64,000 nt of DNA from Vombatus ursinus (Eukaryota > Chordata > Mammalia > Diprotodontia > Vombatidae), in contig NW_020954550.1 in assembly GCF_900497805.2 (NCBI RefSeq), forward strand, positions 31,907,184 to 31,971,183, written 5' to 3'. A program made the position numbers and the translations under genes. The first letter of the stretch is position 1. Each line of letters starts with the position of its first letter. Below, in pieces: positions 55,438 to 64,000 of the stretch. The notes under the pieces were generated by a model. The model saw only the letters and a list, made by a program, of their open reading frames with translations, did no database searches and had not been told where the DNA came from.

Positions 55438-56045
55438 AGTGGATTTAACCTGACTATGTCAGCAGTATGAGGTAGCAACCAAAATAATGAATGTTCTGAG
55501 TGAAGGAGAGGTTGTCCTGCTGTACTTCACTCTGTTCAGACTTCATGCAGAGTATTATGTACACTCATGGTGGCCACATTTTGGACAGGTTATTGGTGAG
55601 TTGGAATACATCTTGGAGAGAGTGACCAAGAGGGTGAGGGGACTAGAAAACATGCCATTTATATTTGGTTAAAGGAACTAAGCCTTTTCTTAGCCCAAAT
55701 AGAAGACTTTTAAGGTGGGACATGTTATTGGGATTAAAAAATAGTCGGAGGGTTGCCCTTTTGTAGAGCAACTAGACTTAATCTGCTTGCCACCAAAAGG
55801 GTAGAATTTAAACCAAAAGGTAGAAATTGTAAGAAGGCAGATTTTGGTCCATCATAAGGAGAAACTTCCAGTAATTAGAACTGCCTGAAACTGAAAGGAT
55901 CTGAGGCTAGTAAGTTCCCTCATACCTATGGCCTATAAACAGTGGGTGGTTGGTCATTTACTGGGGATATTCTTGGGACAATTTATTATTTGAGTTGAGT
56001 TGGACTAGACATCAACTCTTAAAATGTTATGATTCAAACACTATG
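55438..56045 (+). mobile_element. CR1/L3 LINE, 3' end
   Basis: 'actatgtcagcagtatgagg', 'ttggagagagtgaccaagag', 'gccatttatatttggttaaa', 'aaacttccagtaattagaac' and 'ttggactagacatcaactct' follow the CR1 3' end. Confidence 0.75.
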
Positions 56046-56235
56046 ATTTGTAAAGCACTAATTGCTTTACAAAATACTTTCCTTGAAACAAGCCAGTGGC
56101 ATAGATAGTGCAAGTATATATTGTTTCTATTATGTAGGTGAGGAAATCGAGACTTGAATAGCTAGTAAGTGAGACAAGCAGAGTCTTACCTCAGATGTTC
56201 TAACTCCAAGCATAGTGTTTCTTTCACACTGCCTC
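56046..56235 (-). mobile_element. MIR SINE, reverse
   Basis: 'gtaggtgaggaaatcgagac', 'gctagtaagtgagacaagca' and 'cttacctcagatgttctaac' are MIR complement. Confidence 0.7.
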
Positions 56236-57242
56236 TCTATTTATGTGCTTGTCCAAGGTAAGTACTATTACGTGTAAGGCCCTTGTATGTCCTAGCAAGC
56301 TTCTCTTTTTTAGTTGCAAAATCCCAGGTAGATGGAATCATGTTTCTGTCTAACTTGATATAGACAGTGACTACCTTGGTTCTAGGACCAAACAGGTATG
56401 CAGCTGGTGAAAGAAACGGTGTCAGTTTTTTTCAAAAATCCTATCTTTTCATGAAATCTGTGGAAGATAGACCTCTTTTTCTGCTCACCCTCAACTCCAA
56501 CCCATGCATATTTTGGAATTGCTGATAGCCATTATAGACTATCTTACTCAATCTCTTAGTTTTGTAAGCAGGCCAAATCATGCGTGGATTGTTACAGGGA
56601 ACATGCAATTTTCAATAAATAGTTGTCTCAAACCAGATGACAAAAGGTTAATTTGTCCTCTGTCCAAGCATCAGGACAACAAATTTATTTATTGTTGATG
56701 TAGTCACTCCAATTCTCCAAAAAGCAAACCAAATTCTGAGAAATATCTGGCTGTTTTGAAGAGTAGTCATTTAGAATCTTCCCAATTGGAGGAATTGGTT
56801 TAATTGGCCTGGGGTGTGATGGAAGAGAGAGTCCCTTAATGAAAGATGTTGGAATGAGGATACAAACAAATCTATTTGCAGAGAGGCAAGAGACAATCTT
56901 CCCCTGACCCATGTTTTCTGCATCAGAAAAGGAGAGGTTTCTGATTGCAGAAAGGGAAAGTTGAATAATTAACACGGGCAAATTAAGAAGCTACCCATTA
57001 TGCCTAGCAGTGTATTAGATGCCATGAGAGACCAAAGGAAGCAGAAATCAGACTCCCTTGGCAGGAAGTAGGCAAGGTGCTAATAACCCAGTGAAGCACT
57101 GAAGGAGGGAAATTCACCATATACAAGAGTTTATTAGTCAAAAGAAATGAAAAAAAAAAGAAAAAAACTAAAAAGAAAAAAAGAAATGAAAAATAGAAAA
57201 GCATGACAATTGTAAAAATCCTCATATCAAATGACAACTAGC
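56236..57242. other. Unassigned 1 kb with a 98-codon minus frame
   Basis: The minus frame at 56685-56981 includes LPSHPRPIKPIPPIGKILND and ISQNLVCFLENWSDYINN. I do not recognise it, and it has no neighbouring exon or repeat that would explain it. A-rich sequence follows at 57150-57190. Confidence 0.3.
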
Positions 57243-57385
57243 GGTATAAGCTCCCTGAGGGCAGGAGATGGGTTATTTTTGTTTGTTTGTTTTTGGGGTT
57301 TTTTTTGTTTGTTTGTTTTGTTGGTCTTTCATTGTGCATGAAATCAATTGGTACTCAATGAATGCTTGTTGATTGACTGATTAGT
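57243..57385 (+). mobile_element. L2 LINE 3' end with (TTTG)n
   Basis: 'ataagctccctgagggcagg' and 'atgcttgttgattgactga' are the L2 end, separated by a T/GTTT-rich patch. Confidence 0.7.
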
Positions 57386-57429
57386 TGGTTAATGACCAAT
57401 GCACTTGGTGTCCCAATAATCATGCTTTT

Positions 57430-57680
57430 TACAGCCTTGACAGAGTAGATAGAATGCTGGAACAAGAATCAAGAAAGCCTGTGTTTATATCTTATCTTAA
57501 ACAACTATGTACCTCTGGACAAGTCATTTCACTTCCTAGAGTCTCAGTTTCCTCATCTATAAATTGCAGATAATAATAACTACAGTGCCTGCTCTGGTAT
57601 GTTGTTGTAAGCCTAAAAGGGGATAATGTATGGAAAGTATTTTTTAAAATTACTATATTATTGTCGGTTATTATTTTAAT
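57430..57680 (+). mobile_element. MIR/Ther-1 SINE, near full length
   Basis: 'gacagagtagatagaatgct', 'ctctggacaagtcatttcac' and 'tcagtttcctcatctataaa', with the end 'gtcggttattatttta', are MIR in order. Confidence 0.8.
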
Positions 57681-57699
57681 ATTTTTTTATCTCACAATG

Positions 57700-57843
57700 C
57701 TGTGTCCTTCATCTTTCTCTAAGATCCACTCTTGAGTCTTCTGACTTATTTCTCCATTGTGCTCCCGCAGGGATACCTCCTTTCTCCCCCTAACTTTTTC
57801 AGATTCCTTTTATGTGTTGTCTTCTCTCAAAATGTAAGCTCCT
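57700..57843 (+). mobile_element. L2 LINE, left half
   Basis: 'tgttgtcttctctcaaaatg' and 'taagctcct' mark L2 just before the 3' terminus. The rest resumes at 58312 after a SINE and an L1. Confidence 0.6.
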
Positions 57844-57989
57844 ATTGGGGTGGTAAAGTGGATAGAGCACCGACTCTGGAATCAGGAGAACCTGAGTTCA
57901 AATCCAGCCTCAGACACATAACACTCACTAGCTGTGTGACTCTGGGCAAGTCACTTAACCCCAATTGCCTTGTATTAAAAAAAAAAAAA
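57844..57989 (+). mobile_element. tRNA-derived marsupial SINE in an L2
   Basis: 'aaagtggatagagcaccgac', 'cctgagttcaaatccagcct' and 'aaccccaattgcct', followed by a poly-A tail. 'gtaagctcct' at 57834-57843 and 57990-57999 is an exact target-site duplication. Confidence 0.9.
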
Positions 57990-58002
57990 GTAAGCTCCTT
58001 TA

Positions 58003-58311
58003 ATTTACACAGTAATGTCACAATAATCAACTGCAAAGGACTTAGTTACTCTGATCAACAAATTACCCACTACAATTCCAAAGGATTCATGATGAAAAAT
58101 GATATCCACCTCCAGAGAGAGAACTGATGGACTCAGATGGCAATATTTTTTCTTCCTTTTTTTTTGGAACTTGACTAACGCAAAAATTTGTTTTGTGTTA
58201 CTTCATATTTTTCATGGGTTTTGTATTTCTTTTCATTTTAATGGGCTGGGGAGGAGTGAGGGAGGGAGATAATATGGAACTGGAAATGAAATAAAATTGA
58301 ATTAAAGAAGA
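58003..58311 (+). mobile_element. L1 LINE 3' end in the same L2
   Basis: 'gattcatgatgaaaaatgat', 'atccacctccagagagagaa' and 'gaactggaaatgaaataaaa' are the L1 3' UTR. It sits between L2 halves immediately next to the SINE duplication. Confidence 0.7.
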
Positions 58312-58425
58312 GTGTAAACTTAAGGGCAGGGAGACTGTCTTTCTTTTGCTTATATTTGCATTCCTAGTGCTTAGTACAATGCCTGGGACAGAGTAAGTGT
58401 TTAATAAATGTTCTTTGACTTGAAT
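58312..58425 (+). mobile_element. L2 LINE, right half
   Basis: 'taaacttaagggcagggaga', 'tcctagtgcttagtacaatg' and 'agtgtttaataaatgttctt' complete the L2. Confidence 0.8.
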
Positions 58426-58431
58426 AACATA

Positions 58432-58662
58432 CCTGTTATACTATTTTAAACTTTGAAAATGCTTTCACATCCATTACTACCTTTGATCCTCACAATAACC
58501 CTAGGACAGTGCATATTATTCATCCTGTGCTGGGAAATATGGAAACTTAGACACAAAGACTTAAGTGACTTACTCCTTGGGTCTAAGATCCTACAAGTGG
58601 TCAGTGGCAGAGTCACCACTGGAACTCAGTTTTCCTAACCCTCAGACCAAGACTTCTTCCAC
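58432..58662 (-). mobile_element. MIR SINE, reverse
   Basis: 'atcctcacaataaccctagg', 'gaaatatggaaacttagaca' and 'cagagtcaccactggaactc' follow the MIR complement. Confidence 0.7.
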
Positions 58663-59031
58663 AGATCACATAGTTCTTGCTGTAGTCAGTCACTTAATCA
58701 GGTTTTCTAAACATCTCCTACATATAGAACCATTGGTTGGGTGCTAAAGGTCCAGACAATGTCCACCAGTCCTGATCAGATTAGGCCACCGACTCTGGCA
58801 GTCACAGAGTCCAAGGAAAGAAAGCTCAATCCCTGATTAATTGTCAGCAGAGACAGAGACATAATGATAATACCTCTGAGGTGTTTGTGGGGCTTTTAGA
58901 CTTTGAGAACTTTGCCGCCTTTGAAAGACAGAGAAAGGCAATGGAGCTGATTCACCATCAGGGATAAGATGTGTATGCTATTACTAGCTCAAGTCAAGAA
59001 TATTTTGTCTTTTTTGTTTGTTGGTTTGTTT
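58663..59031. other. No recognised feature
   Basis: Unassigned sequence without a supported frame or repeat. Confidence 0.35.
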
Positions 59032-59275
59032 TTATGTAGTATAGCAGGTAGGATGCTGTACTTGGAGTCAGGAATACCTGGGTTCGAATTCTGACTCTGA
59101 CTCTCAACAGGGATGTGACCTTGGACAAATCCCAAATTTCCTTTGTTTCCTTATCTGTAAAACAGAGATGAAAATACCTGTAGCATTTTTCCTCACAGGG
59201 TTCCCAAGGTGTGGGAGTCTCAAATGAAATAACACACATAAAGGACTTTGTAAACTTTAGAAGCCTGTAGAATTG
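59032..59275 (+). mobile_element. MIR SINE, near full length
   Basis: 'atagcaggtaggatgctgta', 'cctgggttcgaattctgact', 'gtttccttatctgtaaaaca' and 'ataaaggactttgtaaactt' are MIR in order. Confidence 0.8.
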
Positions 59276-59489
59276 GCAATTGTTGTTGCTGTTCTCAGCC
59301 CTCTTTCTGAGTTTCAGGATGACTGGATCTAAAATGGCTCTGTGACCTTTGATGCGGCACTCATTGCACATTTAATAAGTAGTTATTAAGCCCCTTCTGT
59401 GTGAAAGGGAGGGTTTCAGAAAGAAACTATATCCCCAATTCCAGCTCTTTGATTCTATGATGATTAGGAAAGACCACCATTGTTTAGGA

Positions 59490-59738
59490 GCAGCTAGTGG
59501 TGCAGTGGATAGAGCGCCAGGCCTGGAGTCACGAAGACCTGAGTTCAAATGTGACCTCAGATACTTATCACCTATATGACCCTGGGCAAGTCACTTAACC
59601 CTGCTTTCCACAGTTTCTTCATCTGTCAAATAAGCTAGAGAAGGAAATGGCAAATCATTTCAGTACTTTTGCCAAGAAAACCCCAAATAGAGTCACAAAA
59701 AGTCGCACATGACTGAAATGACTCCACAACAACAACCA
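59490..59738 (+). mobile_element. SINE with RTE-like tail
   Basis: 'gcagctagtggtgcagtgga' head, 'gaccctgggcaagtcactta', 'ttttgccaagaaaaccccaa' and the tail 'ccacaacaacaacc'. Complete. Confidence 0.9.
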
Positions 59739-60329
59739 GTGTTCAAGTAGTCCATTCCCAAGCCTCTGGGCAGGTTTTCCTGGTGTTATTATTCCTCTCT
59801 TCTGAAGGTGAACAATCATCTTTACCCTCATCAGGTTGTTTTCCAGGCATCTGGGAAAACCCTTTCTATCCATGTAGTCACTGAAACAAAACACCCTTGT
59901 TTTCCTTCAGTTCATTGCACTTAGCCCACCTCTGAGTTTGACAGAGCCTGGAGCCACTGGCCCAGATGTTTCTCAAATGGTCAAAGTTCTCTCACCAAGA
60001 GAAGGCTGGAGTAGCTCTCAAGCCATCAAAAAAAAAAAAGCCAACCACGTTCATTAGTCAATGAAATGAACAGGGAGAACGCTTGCTATGTCTCCTTGTC
60101 TATTTCTGCCTCCTACGAGTGGCATTGCAGCGGGTAAACAAACCTCCCATCACTTTGAGTCTGTGCAACAGAGAATTTAATTCGTCTAACATCTTCATTT
60201 GTATATAAAAAAGGAAAGGCACCAGAGCAGAGAAAGTCATTATCCTATGGAGCTGGTTTTCTTATAGAAAATAAATGCAGACAGAGAGTTTATGACTGAT
60301 ACCCTGTAGGCTTTTCTACTCCTATCTTT
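59739..60329. other. No recognised feature
   Basis: Mostly repeat-poor, apart from an A-run near 60028-60039. 60060-60300 has high complexity and could be unique or conserved DNA. Confidence 0.35.
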
Positions 60330-60418
60330 TATTAATGTTCTCTTCTAACTCCTGACTTTGCACAATGCCTGACACATAGTAAATACTTAATAAATACATG
60401 TTGACTGACTGAATGTTT
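60330..60418 (+). mobile_element. L2 LINE 3' end
   Basis: 'caatgcctgacacatagtaa' and 'atacttaataaatacatgtt' are the L2 end. Confidence 0.65.
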
Positions 60419-60491
60419 ATTAACTAGTTTTAAAAAAGATAGTTTCCCAGGAATTTGCTAGTACTTATCCTGGCTCCATCTGTAGGGTCTT

Positions 60492-60620
60492 AGATCAATA
60501 ACACGTATTTATTAAGCTGCTACTATGTCTTAGACATGGTACTAGGTACCAGAGATATAGAGACAAAGGATGAAACAATCTGTAATCTCTGGCACCTAGA
60601 ATAAATCCAGCTAAGCTGAA
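60492..60620 (-). mobile_element. L2 LINE 3' end, reverse
   Basis: 'cgtatttattaagctgctac', 'tatgtcttagacatggtact' and 'gagatatagagacaaaggat' are the L2 end complement. Confidence 0.6.
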
Positions 60621-61504
60621 GGGATGGAGGTGGGAATCATTAGGATGGATATCTAAATCACAGCCTTGCCTTCATGTGGTTGAAGTTGGTTGGATATGAA
60701 AGATTGTGGGAGTTGAAGAGGAAGATGAGCTGGGAGGCCAGGGTACTCAAAAACAATAGAAGTTGAGATGAAGAAGACTGTGATCTAGATACTATATTTG
60801 TCAATGTTGACACACAGGGCACAGCCCTTGTTGACCCATCCTGGTTCTGCCTTTGCTCCTCCATGGCGCTATCCTGTGAAGGCTCTAGAGAGGCTCTAGC
60901 CTTCAACTTCTCCAAAAGGGAAACATAACTCCAATGTAATAGAGAAGATAACATACTGTGAGCACCAGAGTTTAGGGGTTCTTTAAGAAAATTCCAATGC
61001 TAATGATATTTTCCCCTCCCCAAAACATTATCCTTCTTCAAGGCTTCAACAAAGGAGACCGAATTGGTGTGAGTACTCTCTTCCCCAACAAGGAGTTTTC
61101 TTACTGGCTGGTCCCTGAGATGCTGTGATTAAAAAAGAAGCCAAGTCAGTGATGAGCCTATTGGAATTGAGCTAGGCTGGGCCTCCCACAACATATGAAA
61201 TCCTTTCCAGTTTGGTGGCACTTGCCAGAGCTCCTGTTCTGCTTGGCACAGTTTTTGAGGGCCCAAGTTCACTTCCATACCATGACAAGACATTTAGGGA
61301 GAACATCAGTGGTAGATGAAGTTACATACTACTTACTACATTGGGCATTTTTTTAAACTCTGAAAATAGTTAATTCCCTCTATTTTGCTATCTCCTTTTC
61401 TTCTAAGGATAGTTCACACTATCAGATCCTTCAGAATAGCATTTATGGATTCTGTCAAAGCTAAAAATGTTTTGTGGTCAAATTACTTTCAGGGAACAAT
61501 GCTT
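60621..61504. other. No recognised feature
   Basis: Unassigned sequence. The minus frame at 60658-60954 (98 codons, Ser/Leu-rich) has no motif support. Confidence 0.35.
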
Positions 61505-61668
61505 TAACTGAGAAGGTGTTGTGCTTAGAGTTGAAAGCCTTATGCTTGAATCCAGAATCTGCTACTTGCTAGCCTTGTGACCTTGATAAATTATTCAACA
61601 CTCACTTAACCTTTGTAAACATCAGGAATTCACTTCTCTAACATTTGGAAATGATAATAATGAGAGGT
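61505..61668 (+). mobile_element. MIR SINE
   Basis: 'gaatccagaatctgctactt', 'gctagccttgtgaccttgat' and 'cacttaacctttgtaaacat' are MIR. Old copy. Confidence 0.65.
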
Positions 61669-61684
61669 AGTGTGACATAATGGA

Positions 61685-62157
61685 TTTATTTTATTTTAAT
61701 TTATTTAATTTAATTGTTGCACCCTATCATTCCAACCTCCTCTCAGTTAAAAACAGACATAATGAAACTTGTAAAAAAAAAAAAAGTAAGCAAAGTCAAA
61801 CAAAATAAGTCTCTGCTGTGGCCATGTCCAGAAATGTATGTGTTCCTCCACACTATGAGTCCATCAGCTCTCTGTAAAGATATGGGTAATGTCTCATAGG
61901 TCTTCTGGAAATTAGGCTTGTAATTGCTGTGATCAGAGTTAAGTCTTTCAAAGTTGCTTTTCTTTACAATGCTGTTGTTGTATAAATTATTTTCCTGGTT
62001 CTGGTCATTTCCCTCTTTAGGTTCAGTTCATACTGGCTGTGATTCTCTATCATCATCTCTTTCATCATTTCTCATGGGTATACTTCATTATATTCATATA
62101 CAACAATTTCTTTAGTCATTCCTCAATTGATGGGCACTCCCTCCCCTTGTTTTCCAG
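61685..62157 (-). mobile_element. L1 LINE 3' end, reverse
   Basis: A-tail complement and 3' UTR, then 'gtcattcctcaattgatggg' and 'cactccctccccttgttttc', the late ORF2 segment. It is truncated at about 62157 and adjoins the next element. Confidence 0.7.
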
Positions 62158-62159
62158 AT

Positions 62160-64000
62160 CTTTTCTTTTCTTTCTTTTTTACTTTTAATCCTCCATTCAG
62201 AAACAGGACATTTGATTTTCTTATGATTATTCTCTGTCTGGCTTTATCATCCCTCTTATTCGCTCCTTATTCCCAAGTGGTATTTTGTTGAGTTTAGTAT
62301 ATTTCTACATTTAATTGTGTGTGTGTGTGTGTGTTTTCAGCCCTTCTATTTGGTTCAAACAAAAAAGGAGTTCTCTTAATATCACTCTCCCCACCTGTTC
62401 TTCTATGTTTGCCTATTCTTCTTCACACACCCACCAATTATAAAAAAAAAAATTAGTAAGTTCCTTCCCTTTTTCCCTTCCTTCTTTCTATACTAGCATT
62501 TTCCTTTAAACCTCTATTTTCCTTTCCTCTTCAAACTCTTAGAACAGAATTAATTCACTCCCATGACCTATCTTTTTCTTAGTTAACTTCTCCAATATCA
62601 TTTGGAGATATTAAAGTTTTGATAGAACATTTGTTTCTTCTTCCATTAATAGTTTAGCACTAAACAATCAGTACCATATAGTACCCCTTCTAATTATTAA
62701 AATAAACTTACCTTTTTAGTTTTCTTTGAACTCTTATGTTTCCATTTCTAAGTTTCTACTGAGCTCTAGTCATTTCATAAAAAATTCTTGAATCTTCTGT
62801 TCTATTAAGGCTTCTCCCCCCCCCTTTTTTCTTTTCTTTTCTTTTTTTTTTTCTTGTAGGATTATGCTCAGCTTTGCAGAATAACTGATTCTTTGTTACA
62901 AGCCTATGTCTTTTGCCCTTTGGAGATCATATTCCAAGATCTCATCTCATTTATAATAGACACTTCCAGGTTTTGTGTAATTTTGACTGTGGTTCCTTGG
63001 CATTTGAACTAATTTTTTCTGACTGCTTGTAATATATTTTTCTTTTATGCAAAACCCCTGGATTTTGACTATGATGATCATGAGGCTTTTCTTTTTGTGG
63101 TATCTCTCAGGAGGTTATTAGTACATTCTTTCTATTTTCACTTTCTTCTCTGGTCCTAAGATCTGTGAGGTTTTTATTTATTATTTCTTGAAATATATTG
63201 TCCAGGCTTTTTTTTAAATCATGATTTTCAAGGTGTCCAATGATTCTTAAATTATCTATTCTTGGCCTGTTTATCAGGTCTATTTCTTTTTACAGCAGAT
63301 ATATCACAATGTTTTCTATTTTTTCAATCTTTTTATTTTATTCTAATATTTCTGTCTCATGAAGTCAGTGGTTTCTGATTGGTTTATTCTAATTTTCAGG
63401 AAGCACCTTACTTAGCTAAGATTTACCATTTTCTATTCTAAGCTATTTATTTTCCTTTGAATTCCTTCCTCCAGAGCTTTTATTTCATTTTTTTTTATCT
63501 CTTCATTTCTTCTAGGTATTCATACAGTCATAGGAAAAATACATTTTTTTCCTTTATGTTTCTATTAGCAATTACAAGGGAATTGCTCTCTCCTTCTAAG
63601 TTGATTTTTGAGGATATTTTTGGGCCTATAATTCTCTATATTAGACAATGTCTTCTTTAGTTTTCTCATCGATTCATCTTTATTCTTGTTTTTGAATTTT
63701 TTCCCCCCAGGGTCAGGCTATACCTCTTGCTGCACTTTCAGATTGGGCAGAAAATAGTTCCTGTTTGGTCTTGCCCCGAGTACCCTGAGCTCCTGTGTTT
63801 GTCTCTGCCCCACCATTGTGACCCTGCCCCACTCAACCAGTTCTTAAGGTTCAGAGAATTGGATGTTCTGGTCTCTCTACAGAATCTGAGGACACATGCT
63901 AAGAATAACCCAAGGGTCTGAGGTGTCCCAGTCCAAAAGCATCTGTGACAGCAGCTACACTATACTGGGTACTCCCATTCTTCTCCTTTCTGAGGTCCAT
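62160..64000 (-). mobile_element. Old HAL1/L1 with ORF1 and 5' UTR, runs off the window
   Basis: 62560-62860 resembles the HAL1 3' UTR at 44990-45170 ('ctctagtcatttcataaaaa' versus 'ctctggtcttttcatcaaaa'). 62860-63700 is the ORF1 complement ('gattatgctcagctttgcag', 'gttattagtacattctttct', 'atctcttcatttcttctagg'). From about 63710 the sequence turns GC-richer, like an L1 5' UTR. No ORF2 is seen between ORF1 and the 3' part, so HAL1 is more likely than L1. A TG repeat lies at 62316-62334. Confidence 0.6.

Overview
This window reads as non-coding DNA from a marsupial (metatherian) nuclear genome. The main evidence is the repeat content. It has tRNA-derived SINEs with the marsupial-type head (GGGGCAGCTAGGTGG...) and a second SINE type with an RTE-like tail ending in CAACAACAAC. 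It also has abundant L2 and MIR/Ther-1, marsupial-type L1 3' ends, a HAL1 (half-LINE) element, an RTE-like LINE and CR1/L3 fossils. The SINE types do not let me choose between American and Australian marsupials. I recognise no host protein-coding gene, rRNA, tRNA gene or CRISPR array. The window is intergenic or deep intronic sequence built from layers of retrotransposons. Repeat boundaries are read by eye and are usually good to within about 10-30 bases.

Layout. 0-5 kb: L2 in both orientations, then an old L1 split by a SINE and a MIR. 5.7-7 kb: a SINE, microsatellites and two long inverted repeats. 7-11 kb: a MIR split by an L1, an RTE endonuclease-domain fossil, several MIR/Ther-1 copies and an L1 3' end. 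11-18.5 kb: old L1, L2, SINE and MIR. 18.5-22.9 kb: a TA/TG-rich block, two overlapping L1 3' ends and unassigned repeats. 22.99-25.36 kb: an element that looks like a retroviral RNA copied back into the genome, inside a MIR. 25.9-27.4 kb: a fairly well preserved L1 3' end, then a SINE and a (GAAA)n tract with a 100-base gap. 28-31 kb: L2, MIR, CR1 and a probable Y-box (cold-shock domain) pseudogene fragment. 31.2-32.2 kb: repeat-poor. 32.2-35.7 kb: a four-level nest, a SINE in an L1 in an RTE-like LINE in an L2. 35.7-43.6 kb: mostly unassigned, with a SINE pair and a few SINE/MIR/L2 copies. 43.6-47.9 kb: a nearly full-length HAL1 inserted in an older L1/HAL1. 48-64 kb: L2, CR1, MIR, SINEs and another L1/HAL1 that runs off the window end.

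The elements relate to one another as retrotransposition partners. Poly-A SINEs and HAL1 end like L1 elements and were probably moved by L1. The SINEs with a CAACAAC tail probably used RTE enzymes. The retroviral RNA copy ends in a poly-A tail and is flanked by a target-site duplication, so it was probably also moved by L1. Three N gaps lie in the window, two of them inside tetranucleotide repeats. I found no clear previously undescribed biological system. The most unusual items are the retroposed retroviral transcript, the HAL1 with one premature stop, two long inverted repeats beside a GATA tract, and several dispersed repeats I could not assign.
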